Below are positions 17,678 to 26,064 of a stretch of DNA of 64,000 nt, piece by piece. Under the pieces are notes generated by a model that was not told where the DNA came from, ran no database searches, and saw only the letters and a program-made list of their open reading frames with translations. Position 1 is the first letter of the stretch; every line of letters begins with the position of its first letter. Both the position numbers and the translations under genes were made by a program. The stretch comes from Niastella soli. Lineage in GTDB: Bacteria; Bacteroidota; Bacteroidia; Chitinophagales; Chitinophagaceae. The stretch is from contig NZ_JAGHKO010000001.1 of assembly GCF_017742245.1 (NCBI RefSeq), forward strand, positions 248,001 to 312,000. Direction: 5' to 3'.

Positions 17678-18967
17678 CTATGCTGCTACTACCGCCGGCT
17701 CCAGTTCTTCTTTTACTTCCCCTTTACGGAACCGGCTAATAAATATGATAACAGATACAACGATCACTATGATGCCTATATAACGGAACGCTTCTATATA
17801 AGTAATAGATTCCGACTTAAATAAAAACCCGAAGGCCATACCGCCCAGGTTTCCACCGGCTCCTACGATACCCGCTACCAGACCAACATTCTTTTCATTA
17901 ATAAAAGGTACAATACCGTATGTGGCGCCATTGGCCATTTTTAGGAACAGGGCAAACAACAACATCGAGGCAATAGCCAGTACCAGTGTTCCAGCCTGGG
18001 CAAACACCAGAAGGCCCAAACCTTCGAGCATTAATACAGAACCAAGCAACAGTCCTTTGCCACGCATGCCATATTTGTTTCCTATTTTATCTGATACAAT
18101 GCCACCCAATGCACGGGCAAAAATGTTCATGAAACCAAAGATCCCTGCCCAAAACCCCGCACTGCTTTGCTCTAGCTTGAATGTATCTACAAAATGTAAT
18201 GAAGCTACGTTATCAAAGGTGATCTCCATACCAAAGCACATAGCATATGCAAGCGCCAAAGCCCAAACACGCCAGTCGCCCAATATCGACCAATCTGTTT
18301 TGCTTTTTGCTCCACCCGTACGGCCAATCTCTTTATAATTACCCGCGGGTGTATCTTTCGTGAATCTGTAATATAAAAATGCGATGATCAGCATCATTAT
18401 ACCCGGCACTATCATAGATAATCTCCAGGCGCTGTGCGGTGTATAACCAAACCCTACTATAGCTGCAAAGATCAAAGGCATTACCATGTTGGTAACACCA
18501 CCACCTAAATTGCCCCAACCACCAGTAACAGCATTGGCGGTACCTTTTATTTTTGCCGCAAACATCATAGAGGTATGAAACTGTGTAATTACAAACGAAG
18601 CACCAATGACGCCAATAGCCAGGCGGAATAACAGGAATGTTGTATAATCATGCGCCAGACCTACCAGAAAAACAGGGATAGATCCTACCAGCAATAAACG
18701 TACAGCAGTAATACGCGGGCCCCAGGTATCACACAACCTGCCAATGACCAGACGTGCAATAATGGTAGAAGACACTGAAGCAATAATAATATTTCCAATC
18801 TGAGGTTTTGTCAATCCAAGATCGGCACGTATTGTAGGCATCAGCGGAGCCAACCCAAACCAGCCAAAAAAACAAACAAAAAACATCAGCCAGGTAATAT
18901 GGAATGTCTTCATTTGAATACCGCTGAGCGAGAAGATTTTCAGTTTATCGAGTGGTTGTTGATTCAT
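17678..18967 (-). CDS. Nitrate/nitrite transporter, NarK/NasA type (MFS)
   Basis: The product has 429 residues with about 12 predicted membrane spans. The nitrate/nitrite porter signatures are present twice: GGWGNLGGGVTNMVMP in the first half and VGAGGNLGGMAFGF in the second, with the MFS motif GRLCDTWGPR after span 2. It carries nitrate (and perhaps nitrite) through the inner membrane to the fused reductase encoded immediately downstream. An outer-membrane porin gene precedes it on the same strand. Whether it works by proton symport or nitrate/nitrite antiport cannot be told from the sequence. Confidence 0.93.
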   Translation of the reverse strand: MNQQPLDKLKIFSLSGIQMKTFHITWLMFFVCFFGWFGLAPLMPTIRADLGLTKPQIGNIIIASVSSTIIARLVIGRLCDTWGPRITAVRLLLVGSIPVFLVGLAHDYTTFLLFRLAIGVIGASFVITQFHTSMMFAAKIKGTANAVTGGWGNLGGGVTNMVMPLIFAAIVGFGYTPHSAWRLSMIVPGIMMLIIAFLYYRFTKDTPAGNYKEIGRTGGAKSKTDWSILGDWRVWALALAYAMCFGMEITFDNVASLHFVDTFKLEQSSAGFWAGIFGFMNIFARALGGIVSDKIGNKYGMRGKGLLLGSVLMLEGLGLLVFAQAGTLVLAIASMLLFALFLKMANGATYGIVPFINEKNVGLVAGIVGAGGNLGGMAFGFLFKSESITYIEAFRYIGIIVIVVSVIIFISRFRKGEVKEELEPAVVAA

Positions 18968-19014
18968 TTTTTTAGATTAATGCTATTTAAAATTTTGTTG
19001 CAGGCCTCCCCCAC

Positions 19015-19036
19015 CCCTCCCGATCTGTCGGGAGGG
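19015..19036 (-). other. Stable hairpin between porin and transporter genes
   Basis: Perfect 9-bp arms (CCCTCCCGA/TCGGGAGGG) with a 4-base loop lie in the 77-base gap between the porin stop and the transporter start. No T run follows on the minus strand, so partial attenuation or mRNA end-protection within the operon is more likely than full termination. Confidence 0.5.
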
Positions 19037-19044
19037 CTCACTAC

Positions 19045-20598
19045 TTACTTACTACCAGGCTTAAAAAAGAAATCAGGGCGAATGTTGATCATCAGGTACG
19101 CCCAGTTGGCATTATGCCTTGCCTGGTCCATGGTTGCTCTTTTAATGTACTCGGTACTGTTGTTCGCCTTCATGTATGAGTAGCCGAGCTCCAGCGTTGT
19201 AAATTTGTTGAGTGAATAATTGGCTATAAGATCAAACTCGTAGCCCAAATTCTTATCTATATTAATTTTATCAGGGTCAGCGGCATTGGCCACATTTTCC
19301 GCCAACATAAAATTGTGAGCGTCCAGGCTTACAAAAAATCTGGCAGCCTGGTATTTTATTTTAAAGTAAGCATCTTGCAAACCACCTACGGGTGACCCTG
19401 TGCCTACATAATAGTAATCCATATAGCCCCAATGTTTATGCGGGGTGCCATATAAAGGGTCGAAGCGATGGGTTTCAGTTGCGGTTGTCGTTGAATTGTT
19501 GCCGGATAAATAATCGTATCCAGGGCCAAAGCTGAATTTGCCTTTTTGCAAAGTGAGGGAAGCAGTGTAATGCGAAGCAGTCAGGTCTTTTCCATCGCGG
19601 TCTTTGCCACTTTGAAAATAAGCCCCTACCTGCCAGAAATTCTTCAAAGCGGTCGCTTTGCCAAAAGAACCATTGATCATTAAACCATAGGTAAGACGGC
19701 TGTTCACCCCTTTCACATCATATCTTCTACCATATACATAACCGCTAGTAGCATTACCTGTTGAATCGAGGCGGTATTTTGCGAAATCATCTTTGAAGAA
19801 AAGCCCGGCAAATTTAATTTGGCCGAATTTCCGGCTCACATACAGCATTTGCATGCTTTTGTATTGCTGGTTCATACCGTTTGTACTTACAGCATTAGCC
19901 AGTACGGGAGCACCTGCTTTACTGCTGGCAGCGCTAGCCGCGCCGTTGGGCGATAATGGCAATAATCCTGACGGTGTAGCCACCAATTCGCCCAGGGAAT
20001 TGGTAACATAAGGCGGTACATTGCCTGCAACATAACCAGTACCAGTATAACCAAACGCGTCGGAGTTTTGATTAAAACCGGCGCCCAGGTCTACCTGCCA
20101 GCCATGGTGCAACGCTTTTATCAATATGGCATCATGACGACGGCCTTGCTGTAACCAGTCCAGGTCACCCAACAAACGAACATCATCATATATTAACGCC
20201 TGGCGGCCAATTTTAAAAGAAAGATTATCGATACCCTTTGTTTTAATGGTGGTATCAGCCACATTCATAAGCGTTACTTCAGCCCAGGCTTCATGAACCA
20301 TCAGTTTGTTTCCGTCGGCATTATTAATAGTAGAAGCATCCTGCCCCCATACCCGAACGTCCTGAACAGAAAAGTTGAAGTTTACACGGTCCCATTTGTA
20401 GCCGAATAGTAAGCGGGCCCGTTGAGAGGTTAAAAAAGCAGGGTCAGTACCTTTTGCATTGAGGGTGCCATACCCGTCACGTACTTCAGTACGCGTACGC
20501 AACTGCCCCGCTAAACTAAATTGCGCGGCGCTGTAGTAAGGCTTTCCCAAAAAACATCCAAATCCGGTAACTGCCATGAAAATTAGTTTTTTCCTCAT
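19045..20598 (-). CDS. Outer-membrane porin, alginate-export-like family
   Basis: The product has 517 residues. A signal peptide ends near YYSAAQ and is followed by an amphipathic beta-rich sequence typical of the Alginate_exp barrel family (FSLAGQLRTRTEVRDGYG, SQRARLLFGYKWDRVNFNFSVQDVRVWG, FKIGRQALIYDDVRLLGDLDWLQQGRRHDA). It is probably an 18-stranded-type outer-membrane channel. Despite the family name there are no alginate genes here; it lies between nirD and the nitrate transporter, so facilitated nitrate or nitrite passage through the outer membrane is the most sensible inference. The C-terminus is FFFKPGSK rather than a terminal aromatic. Confidence 0.82.
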   Translation of the reverse strand: MRKKLIFMAVTGFGCFLGKPYYSAAQFSLAGQLRTRTEVRDGYGTLNAKGTDPAFLTSQRARLLFGYKWDRVNFNFSVQDVRVWGQDASTINNADGNKLMVHEAWAEVTLMNVADTTIKTKGIDNLSFKIGRQALIYDDVRLLGDLDWLQQGRRHDAILIKALHHGWQVDLGAGFNQNSDAFGYTGTGYVAGNVPPYVTNSLGELVATPSGLLPLSPNGAASAASSKAGAPVLANAVSTNGMNQQYKSMQMLYVSRKFGQIKFAGLFFKDDFAKYRLDSTGNATSGYVYGRRYDVKGVNSRLTYGLMINGSFGKATALKNFWQVGAYFQSGKDRDGKDLTASHYTASLTLQKGKFSFGPGYDYLSGNNSTTTATETHRFDPLYGTPHKHWGYMDYYYVGTGSPVGGLQDAYFKIKYQAARFFVSLDAHNFMLAENVANAADPDKINIDKNLGYEFDLIANYSLNKFTTLELGYSYMKANNSTEYIKRATMDQARHNANWAYLMINIRPDFFFKPGSK

Positions 20599-20652
20599 AA
20601 TTTTGTTTTGGTTTTTTTACGATGATGATCCATTCATGTCGTGATTTGCTTT

Positions 20653-20681
20653 CCCCCGGTTAGACTGCCATCTGCCGGGGG
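20653..20681 (+). other. GC-rich hairpin in the porin leader
   Basis: Perfect 7-bp arms CCCCCGG and CCGGGGG enclose a 15-base loop. T5 follows on the plus strand, but no plus-strand gene lies upstream. On the minus strand it falls in the porin mRNA leader, about 55 bases before the start codon, without a T run. A regulatory leader structure is possible. Confidence 0.4.
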
Positions 20682-20754
20682 TTTTTAATCGGCGTTGGTG
20701 TGTTTTGCTTTTACCATGCAGTAAGTTTTATTACAAAATCGGGTTTTACATTAT

Positions 20755-20794
20755 GGCAAGCAATCGTTAAACACTATGTAGGCAAGCAACCGAT
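20755..20794 (-). promoter_or_regulatory. Repeated nitrate-island motif, tandem pair upstream of the porin
   Basis: Read on the minus strand, ATCGGTTGCTTGCC (20794-20781) and AACGATTGCTTGCC (20768-20755) form a direct repeat 26 bases apart. Close relatives occur upstream of nirD and nirB. A common regulator is an inference. Confidence 0.4.
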
Positions 20795-20820
20795 AGAACC
20801 ATCTACCAAAACATCATTAT

Positions 20821-21171
20821 CTATTCTTCAATACCTATATATACAAGGTCATTTTCAACTTTTACCGGATAGGTTTTTAAATCACCGCAATCATCGCCAC
20901 TCAAACATTTCCCCGTTGTCAATGAAAAGGTTTTTTTATGAAAGGGACACGCCACTTTGGGTTCATTATTTTGTGCTCCTATCATTCCACGGCTTAAGGC
21001 CATTTGCATGCGGTGTGGGCACATATTCTGTGTTGCATACCATTCGCCGCGGCGACTAAAATTGAAGAGCGCAATTTGTTCGTCGTGATACTTCACACAA
21101 ACACCGCCATTTTCAGGCACATCTGTAGTACGGCAGGCCAAAAACCAGGTAATTACGTTTTCTTGGATCAT
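20821..21171 (-). CDS. nirD: Nitrite reductase small subunit, Rieske type
   Basis: The product has 116 residues. It is a Rieske-like beta domain with complete [2Fe-2S] ligands, CPH (Cys51, His53) and CPFH (Cys75, His78). The E. coli NirD lacks such ligands, so this version should carry a real cluster. It partners NirB in reducing nitrite to ammonium in the cytoplasm. The gene follows nirB by 261 bases with a weak terminator and a repeated regulatory motif between them, so it may have its own promoter. Confidence 0.92.
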   Translation of the reverse strand: MIQENVITWFLACRTTDVPENGGVCVKYHDEQIALFNFSRRGEWYATQNMCPHRMQMALSRGMIGAQNNEPKVACPFHKKTFSLTTGKCLSGDDCGDLKTYPVKVENDLVYIGIEE

Positions 21172-21254
21172 AACATGTCATTGTATTTTTACAAAAGGGT
21201 TACCTGTTCAGCTTTCGCTGAATCATTTTTCTTATGGCATTTAATATGGAAAAA

Positions 21255-21279
21255 TAAAAACCCGCTGCATTTTTATGCA
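21255..21279 (-). terminator. Weak terminator-like hairpin after nirB
   Basis: On the minus strand, CTGCAT/ATGCAG (6-bp stem, 3-base loop, 21279-21265) is followed by CGGG and then TTTTTATTTTT. The short stem suggests partial termination between nirB and nirD. Confidence 0.35.
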
Positions 21280-21293
21280 GGCAAACAATCGTT
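21280..21293 (-). promoter_or_regulatory. Repeated nitrate-island motif upstream of nirD
   Basis: On the minus strand AACGATTGTTTGCC, followed by TGCATA, lies about 109 bases before the nirD start. It matches the motif pair in front of the porin gene and the shorter AACGATTGCC in front of nirB. Confidence 0.4.
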
Positions 21294-21432
21294 AGAATAG
21301 GTAGCCTATACCGGCAGTTAGCCGGCCAGCCACATAGCAAATGTGTGTGAGTGTTTTAGTGTATCAGAAGAATTATCAGAAGGATGGCGGCTCCCCAGCC
21401 TGACCAAAATAAGATGCGTGTTGTTTAGTATG

Positions 21433-23934
21433 CTACTTCCACTCCTTCGCTTTTTTCTGTTCCCGCATAGGTTCAAATGTTATCGAAGGATCTTTCTCTT
21501 CAGGTGCATTTACAAAATGCGAGAAACGTTTCCGGATCTCAGGATTCTCAACCGCTTCTTTCCATTCACATTTATAATTATCTACCAGCAATTGCATTTC
21601 TGCTTCCAGCTGTTCGGCAATGCCTAAGCTATCGTTCACCACTACATTTCGCAGATAATCAATGCCGCCTTCCATTTTATTTAACCACGTAGCCGTACGG
21701 GTTAATGGATCGGCTGTTTTTATATAGAACATCAAAAAGCGATCGATGAATTTTATACAGGTTTCCGAATCGAGGTCGGTAGCCAGTAACAGGGCATGTT
21801 GTGGTTTTGATCCGCCATTGCCGCACACATACAGGTTCCAGCCTTTTTCTGTGGCTATGATACCAAAATCCTTGCTTTGCGCCTCAGCACATTCACGGAT
21901 GCAACCAGAAACGGCAGATTTCAGTTTATGCGGAGCACGAAGACCGCGGTATCTTTCTTCAATTTGAATAGCAAAGCTAACACTGTCGTGCAGGCCAAAC
22001 CTACACCAGGTGCTGCCCACGCAGCTTTTTACCGTACGCAATGCTTTACCATAAGCGTGACCGCTTTCAAAACCGGCAGCGATCAGTTCACTCCAGATTG
22101 CAGGCAGGTCACTTACGTGTGCACCAAACAGATCTATACGCTGACCACCGGTAATTTTTGTATACAGATTGTATTTCTTGGCTACTTCCCCTATTACGAT
22201 CAATTTTTCAGGAGTAATTTCTCCACCTGGGATACGAGGCACTACCGAATAGGTGCCGCCTTTTTGAATGTTGGCCAAAAACCGATCGTTGCTGTCCTGC
22301 GCCGTATCATTTCCTTTGGCGAGGATCATTTCATTCCACAGGCTGGCCAAAATAGAAGCTACCGGCGGTTTACACAATTCGCAACCATCACCTGTACCCA
22401 GTTTATTCAACACTTCATCAAACGTCATGAGCTTATGCACCTTTACCAGGTCGTACAGTTCCTGACGGCTATAATTAAAGTGCTCGCATATTACATTTCG
22501 TACATATTTCCCTTGTGATTTCAGCGTATGGTTGATCAGGTCTTTTACCATAGGAACACAACCACCACAACCCGTACCTGCTTTGGTACATTTCTTAATG
22601 GCGTCCATGGTTTCATTACCATCGCATACCGCTTTACAGATATCCCCTTTTGAAACACTTTCGCAACTGCAGATCAGCGCATCATCGGGTAAACTTGTAA
22701 TACCAGCACCGCCTTCGCTACCAGATCCGCCACGAGCACCCAGGATCACATCTTCAGGGTTGGGCGGTAATACCACTTTATTCTTGGTGGTTTGCAGTAA
22801 CATATTGTAGGCATCTGCATCGCCCACCAGCACCCCGCCTAATAAATATTTTCCGTCGGTTGAGATATTAATCCGTTTGTAAACACCCTTCATACTGTCT
22901 TCCAGTACGATGGTACGCCCTTCAGTATGCGATACAAACGGGTCACCAAAGCTGGCCACATCAACACCTATCAGCTTCAGTTTGGTACTCATATCAAAAC
23001 CGGTGAACGATTTGTCGCCACCCATCAGGTTGGCAGCTACTACCTCAGCCATTTCATAACCAGGCGCCACCAGACCGTAGATCATTCCGCCGTGCAAAGC
23101 ACACTCGCCAATCGCAAAAATGAAAGGGTCGCCGGTAGCTAATTTATCGTTCACTACAATGCCACCGCGGTGACCTGTTTCCAGACCGGCCAGTTTCGCC
23201 AACTCATCGCGGGGTTTAATACCGGCCGAGATCACAAGCATATCAACATCGAGCCTGGTATCGTCTGAGAACTGCATCCCATTGATAAACTGATCACCTA
23301 ATATTTCAGAAGTATTCTTGCTTGTATGAATGGAAAGACCCAGCGCTTCCAGCTTTGCTTTTAAGATATTGGACCCCGCTTCATCAATTTGCCGGGGCAT
23401 AAGCCGGGGAGCAAATTCAATTACGTGCGTATTGGTAACACCAAGATCGATCATGGCTTTAGCAGCTTCCAAACCCAGCAAACCACCACCGATCACTGCA
23501 CCGGTCTTAGCCTTTTTAGCATAAGCGGTCATCAGTTCAAGGTCTTCTATTGTGCGGTAAATAAAAACGCCTTCTTTTTCAACACCGGGGATAGGTGGAA
23601 CAAAGGCTGCAGAGCCAGTAGCCAGGACCAGATAATCGTAAGACTCGGTAATGCCGTGGTGAGAACGAACAGTCTTTTGTTCGCGATCTATATAAGAGAT
23701 GGGATCTCCTAAATACAGTTTAATATTTCGGTCAGCATACCAATCCAGGCCGGCCATCGTGAGGTCTTCGGCTGTTTTCCCGGCAAAGTATTCACTCAAA
23801 TGAACGCGATCATAAGCCGGACGGGTTTCTTCCCCAAAAACAACAATTTCAAACTGCCCTGATTGGGCTTTGGCTGTTAGCTTTTCACAAAACTTATATC
23901 CAACCATTCCATTGCCGATAACTACTATTTTCAT
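21433..23934 (-). CDS. nirB: Nitrite reductase [NAD(P)H], large subunit
   Basis: The product has 833 residues, the normal length. Order: FAD/NAD(P)-binding reductase (1-300; IGNGMVGYKFCEKL, AVIGGGLLGLEAAKAM), two BFD-like [2Fe-2S] segments (CSCESV ... GTGCGGC at about 420-470 and ICEHF ... GDGCELCKPP at about 485-540), a ferredoxin-like half-domain (about 560-620), then the siroheme/[4Fe-4S] domain with CVGSTWC (Cx5C) and CIREC (Cx3C). It reduces nitrite to ammonium with six electrons from NAD(P)H. It is the first minus-strand gene of the nitrate island and diverges from the Crp/Fnr regulator. Siroheme for it can be supplied by the methyltransferase at 24973. Confidence 0.96.
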   Translation of the reverse strand: MKIVVIGNGMVGYKFCEKLTAKAQSGQFEIVVFGEETRPAYDRVHLSEYFAGKTAEDLTMAGLDWYADRNIKLYLGDPISYIDREQKTVRSHHGITESYDYLVLATGSAAFVPPIPGVEKEGVFIYRTIEDLELMTAYAKKAKTGAVIGGGLLGLEAAKAMIDLGVTNTHVIEFAPRLMPRQIDEAGSNILKAKLEALGLSIHTSKNTSEILGDQFINGMQFSDDTRLDVDMLVISAGIKPRDELAKLAGLETGHRGGIVVNDKLATGDPFIFAIGECALHGGMIYGLVAPGYEMAEVVAANLMGGDKSFTGFDMSTKLKLIGVDVASFGDPFVSHTEGRTIVLEDSMKGVYKRINISTDGKYLLGGVLVGDADAYNMLLQTTKNKVVLPPNPEDVILGARGGSGSEGGAGITSLPDDALICSCESVSKGDICKAVCDGNETMDAIKKCTKAGTGCGGCVPMVKDLINHTLKSQGKYVRNVICEHFNYSRQELYDLVKVHKLMTFDEVLNKLGTGDGCELCKPPVASILASLWNEMILAKGNDTAQDSNDRFLANIQKGGTYSVVPRIPGGEITPEKLIVIGEVAKKYNLYTKITGGQRIDLFGAHVSDLPAIWSELIAAGFESGHAYGKALRTVKSCVGSTWCRFGLHDSVSFAIQIEERYRGLRAPHKLKSAVSGCIRECAEAQSKDFGIIATEKGWNLYVCGNGGSKPQHALLLATDLDSETCIKFIDRFLMFYIKTADPLTRTATWLNKMEGGIDYLRNVVVNDSLGIAEQLEAEMQLLVDNYKCEWKEAVENPEIRKRFSHFVNAPEEKDPSITFEPMREQKKAKEWK

Positions 23935-23966
23935 AATCTGCGGTTTTAAGTGTCAGTTAATACGCA

Positions 23967-23976
23967 GGCAATCGTT
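23967..23976 (-). promoter_or_regulatory. Repeated nitrate-island motif upstream of nirB
   Basis: On the minus strand AACGATTGCC (followed by TGCGTA) lies 33 bases before the nirB start, inside the 327-base divergent region shared with the Crp/Fnr gene. It is a shortened form of the motif before nirD and the porin. The rest of this intergenic region is AT-rich and shows no exact TAnnTTTG box. Confidence 0.4.
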
Positions 23977-24261
23977 ATATTAATTAAAATCACATATAAG
24001 AACAAAATGGCAATTCGCTAAAAATTTATCCGTTGTTTTGTGATCTCTGTAATAAAAATACGTTCTTTTTGTTGTTATTTTTACCGAGAAATCAAATATG
24101 AACTATATATTTATTTTACTAATGTATAATTATATAAATTTTTCTCCCATTTTTGAGGTTGGAACCGGACAGACTTAATCTCTTTAGGCACTATTGCGAT
24201 TTTGCAGACCGGTTGGCAGGGAAAACAAAACATTAAATAATATTACATATATACTTTACCA

Positions 24262-24948
24262 GTGAAACGAAACAAACAGGGTTGTGATCTGAAAAGCTGC
24301 TTTTTATGCAGACTGTGTTCAAAGGAATGGCTTCCGGCAGTAGATGCCCATCGTCAAAGCTTTCATGTAAACAAAGGCGAGATGCTTTTTAGCGAAGGCA
24401 GCGAGGTTACCGGCATCTACTTTATATATAAGGGGACCTTTAAGGTCCATAAAAAGTGGACTGACGATAAAGAATTGATTGTTCGCCTGGCCAGGAGCGG
24501 CGCTATTCTTGGTCATCGTGGTTTAGGCAATGATGTTATTTATCCGGTATCGGCCACCGCGCTGGAACCTGGGGAAGTATGTTTTATTGACATTGGCTTT
24601 TTTCAGTCTACCCTAAAAGTGAACCCGCAGTTCTTATATGAATTAATGATGTTCTTTGCTGGTGAACTAAAGGAGTCTGAAAAGAAAATGCGCAACCTGG
24701 CGCACATGCCGGTTATAGGTAGAATTGCGCAGGCTTTGTTATCTATTCAGTCAACATTTGGCACCACGCCGGAAGGTTTTCTTGATATTAACCTGAGCCG
24801 CCAGGATCTTGCCTCTTACACTGGCACCACCTATGAAACCGTATTCAGGATCATGAATGAACTGGTACAGGAAGGCAGCATAACCTTATCGGGCAAAAGC
24901 ATTTGCATAGCTGATATTGATAAGTTGCGTGCGCATATTGGTGAATGA
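24262..24948 (+). CDS. Crp/Fnr-family regulator with N-terminal cysteine cluster
   Basis: The product has 228 residues with a GTG start. The first residues contain Cys8, Cys13, Cys16 and Cys19 (CDLKSCFLCRLC), followed by a cyclic-nucleotide-binding-like beta roll (about 30-140) and a Crp-type winged helix (LSRQDLASYTGTTYETVFRI, about 180-199). FNR uses N-terminal cysteines for an oxygen-sensing [4Fe-4S] cluster; the spacing here differs, so cluster binding is an inference. It is divergent from nirB and 24 bases upstream of the siroheme methyltransferase gene, so it is the obvious candidate regulator of the nitrate island. Confidence 0.9.
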   Translation: MKRNKQGCDLKSCFLCRLCSKEWLPAVDAHRQSFHVNKGEMLFSEGSEVTGIYFIYKGTFKVHKKWTDDKELIVRLARSGAILGHRGLGNDVIYPVSATALEPGEVCFIDIGFFQSTLKVNPQFLYELMMFFAGELKESEKKMRNLAHMPVIGRIAQALLSIQSTFGTTPEGFLDINLSRQDLASYTGTTYETVFRIMNELVQEGSITLSGKSICIADIDKLRAHIGE

Positions 24949-24972
24949 TCCTATTAATTAAAATATTTTTTA

Positions 24973-25716
24973 GTGGAAACAGTAACAATAGAACCCGAAT
25001 TAATTGTAGCAGGTGCAGGTGCTGGTGATCCCGAACTCATTACACTGAAAGCATACAAACACTTACAGGAAGTGCCGGTGGTATTATATGATAACCTGGT
25101 AAATAAATCGTTGCTAAATTACACCAGCCCGCACTGTGAAACCATTTATGTTGGCAAACTCCCCTATGGCGATTATACACCACAGGAACAGATCCATGAA
25201 CTGATAAAAGAAAAAGCCTTTTCAAAAGGCCGGGTGTTGCGGTTAAAGGGCGGCGATCCTTTTATTTTCGGAAGAGGGTTTGAAGAAATATTGTTTGCAC
25301 GTCAACATGGAATAAAAACAACTTACATCCCTGGCATTACCAGCATGCAGGCCAGCGGCTTGTATGATATACCTTTAACATTCCGTAACATCAGTGAAAG
25401 CATATGGGTAGTTACCGGCACAAAAAAAGATGGTTCTTTATCAGCTGATCTGCAACTGGCCATACAAAGTAAAGCCACAGTAGTGATTTACATGGGGATG
25501 AAAAAACTGCCTGAAATAGCCAGCATATACATTGATAAAGGCTATGCCGATATGCCTGCAGCTATTATCCATTATGCCTCGCTGCCTTATCATAAACTTG
25601 TTAAAGGAAAGATCAAAGACCTGCCACAACTGGCAGCAGCACAACAGATAACTCATCCTGCTCTTATCATCATTGGTCCTGTTACAGATACAGAATTTTT
25701 ATCGGCCACGCAATAA
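24973..25716 (+). CDS. cobA: Uroporphyrinogen-III C-methyltransferase (siroheme synthesis)
   Basis: The product has 247 residues with a GTG start. The SUMT motifs are present: AGAGAGDPELITLKAYK (about 13-29), VVLYDNLVN, LRLKGGDPFIFGRGFEE and YIPGITSMQA. It adds two methyl groups from SAM to uroporphyrinogen III to give precorrin-2, the precursor of siroheme. No CysG-type dehydrogenase/ferrochelatase domain is fused, so these steps must be encoded elsewhere. It lies directly after the Crp/Fnr gene and opposite nirB, fitting siroheme supply for nitrite reductase. Confidence 0.94.
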   Translation: METVTIEPELIVAGAGAGDPELITLKAYKHLQEVPVVLYDNLVNKSLLNYTSPHCETIYVGKLPYGDYTPQEQIHELIKEKAFSKGRVLRLKGGDPFIFGRGFEEILFARQHGIKTTYIPGITSMQASGLYDIPLTFRNISESIWVVTGTKKDGSLSADLQLAIQSKATVVIYMGMKKLPEIASIYIDKGYADMPAAIIHYASLPYHKLVKGKIKDLPQLAAAQQITHPALIIIGPVTDTEFLSATQ

Positions 25717-26064
25717 CCAACATTAAAACTACTAATACATAACAACGGTTGATATACAACGTTATACATTACAAATAAAACACACTTCAAATCGTAGTTT
25801 ATAACAGGATTCCTGTCATGAAGGGATATGCTAAGTACTTATATGTACCACCTACTACATGATGGGGCGTATTTGCACAAGTTTCACAATTTATTTGTTG
25901 TCGCCGGGCAAGACTCCGGTGTATTAAACAAGGTATCATTTCACAAGTAGCAACAGATAAGAATTTAGCGATACTACGCCTTAAATTCTTTCACTTTTTA
26001 TACAAGGCTCTGGTTAGGCACCAAGAGTTCCCGGACAAAAACCCCGGGAACTTACACTTTAGTT
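25717..26064 (+). other. Structured intergenic leader before the GNAT-like gene
   Basis: No gene was seen. Several inverted repeats are present: ACAGG ATT CCTGT (25804-25816) and a 9-bp stem AGTTCCCGG/CCGGGAACT (26026-26034 and 26044-26052, 9-base loop) that ends 12 bases before the ATG. This last hairpin has no T run and could hinder ribosome access when formed. The segment also holds AACAAGGTAT (about 25927-25936), partly complementary to the repeated AACCTTGTCC downstream of the gene. Confidence 0.4.

Noticed and set aside
20653-20681. Terminator after nirD
   Set aside because: The T run is on the plus-strand side; in the direction of nirD transcription the hairpin is not followed by T residues.
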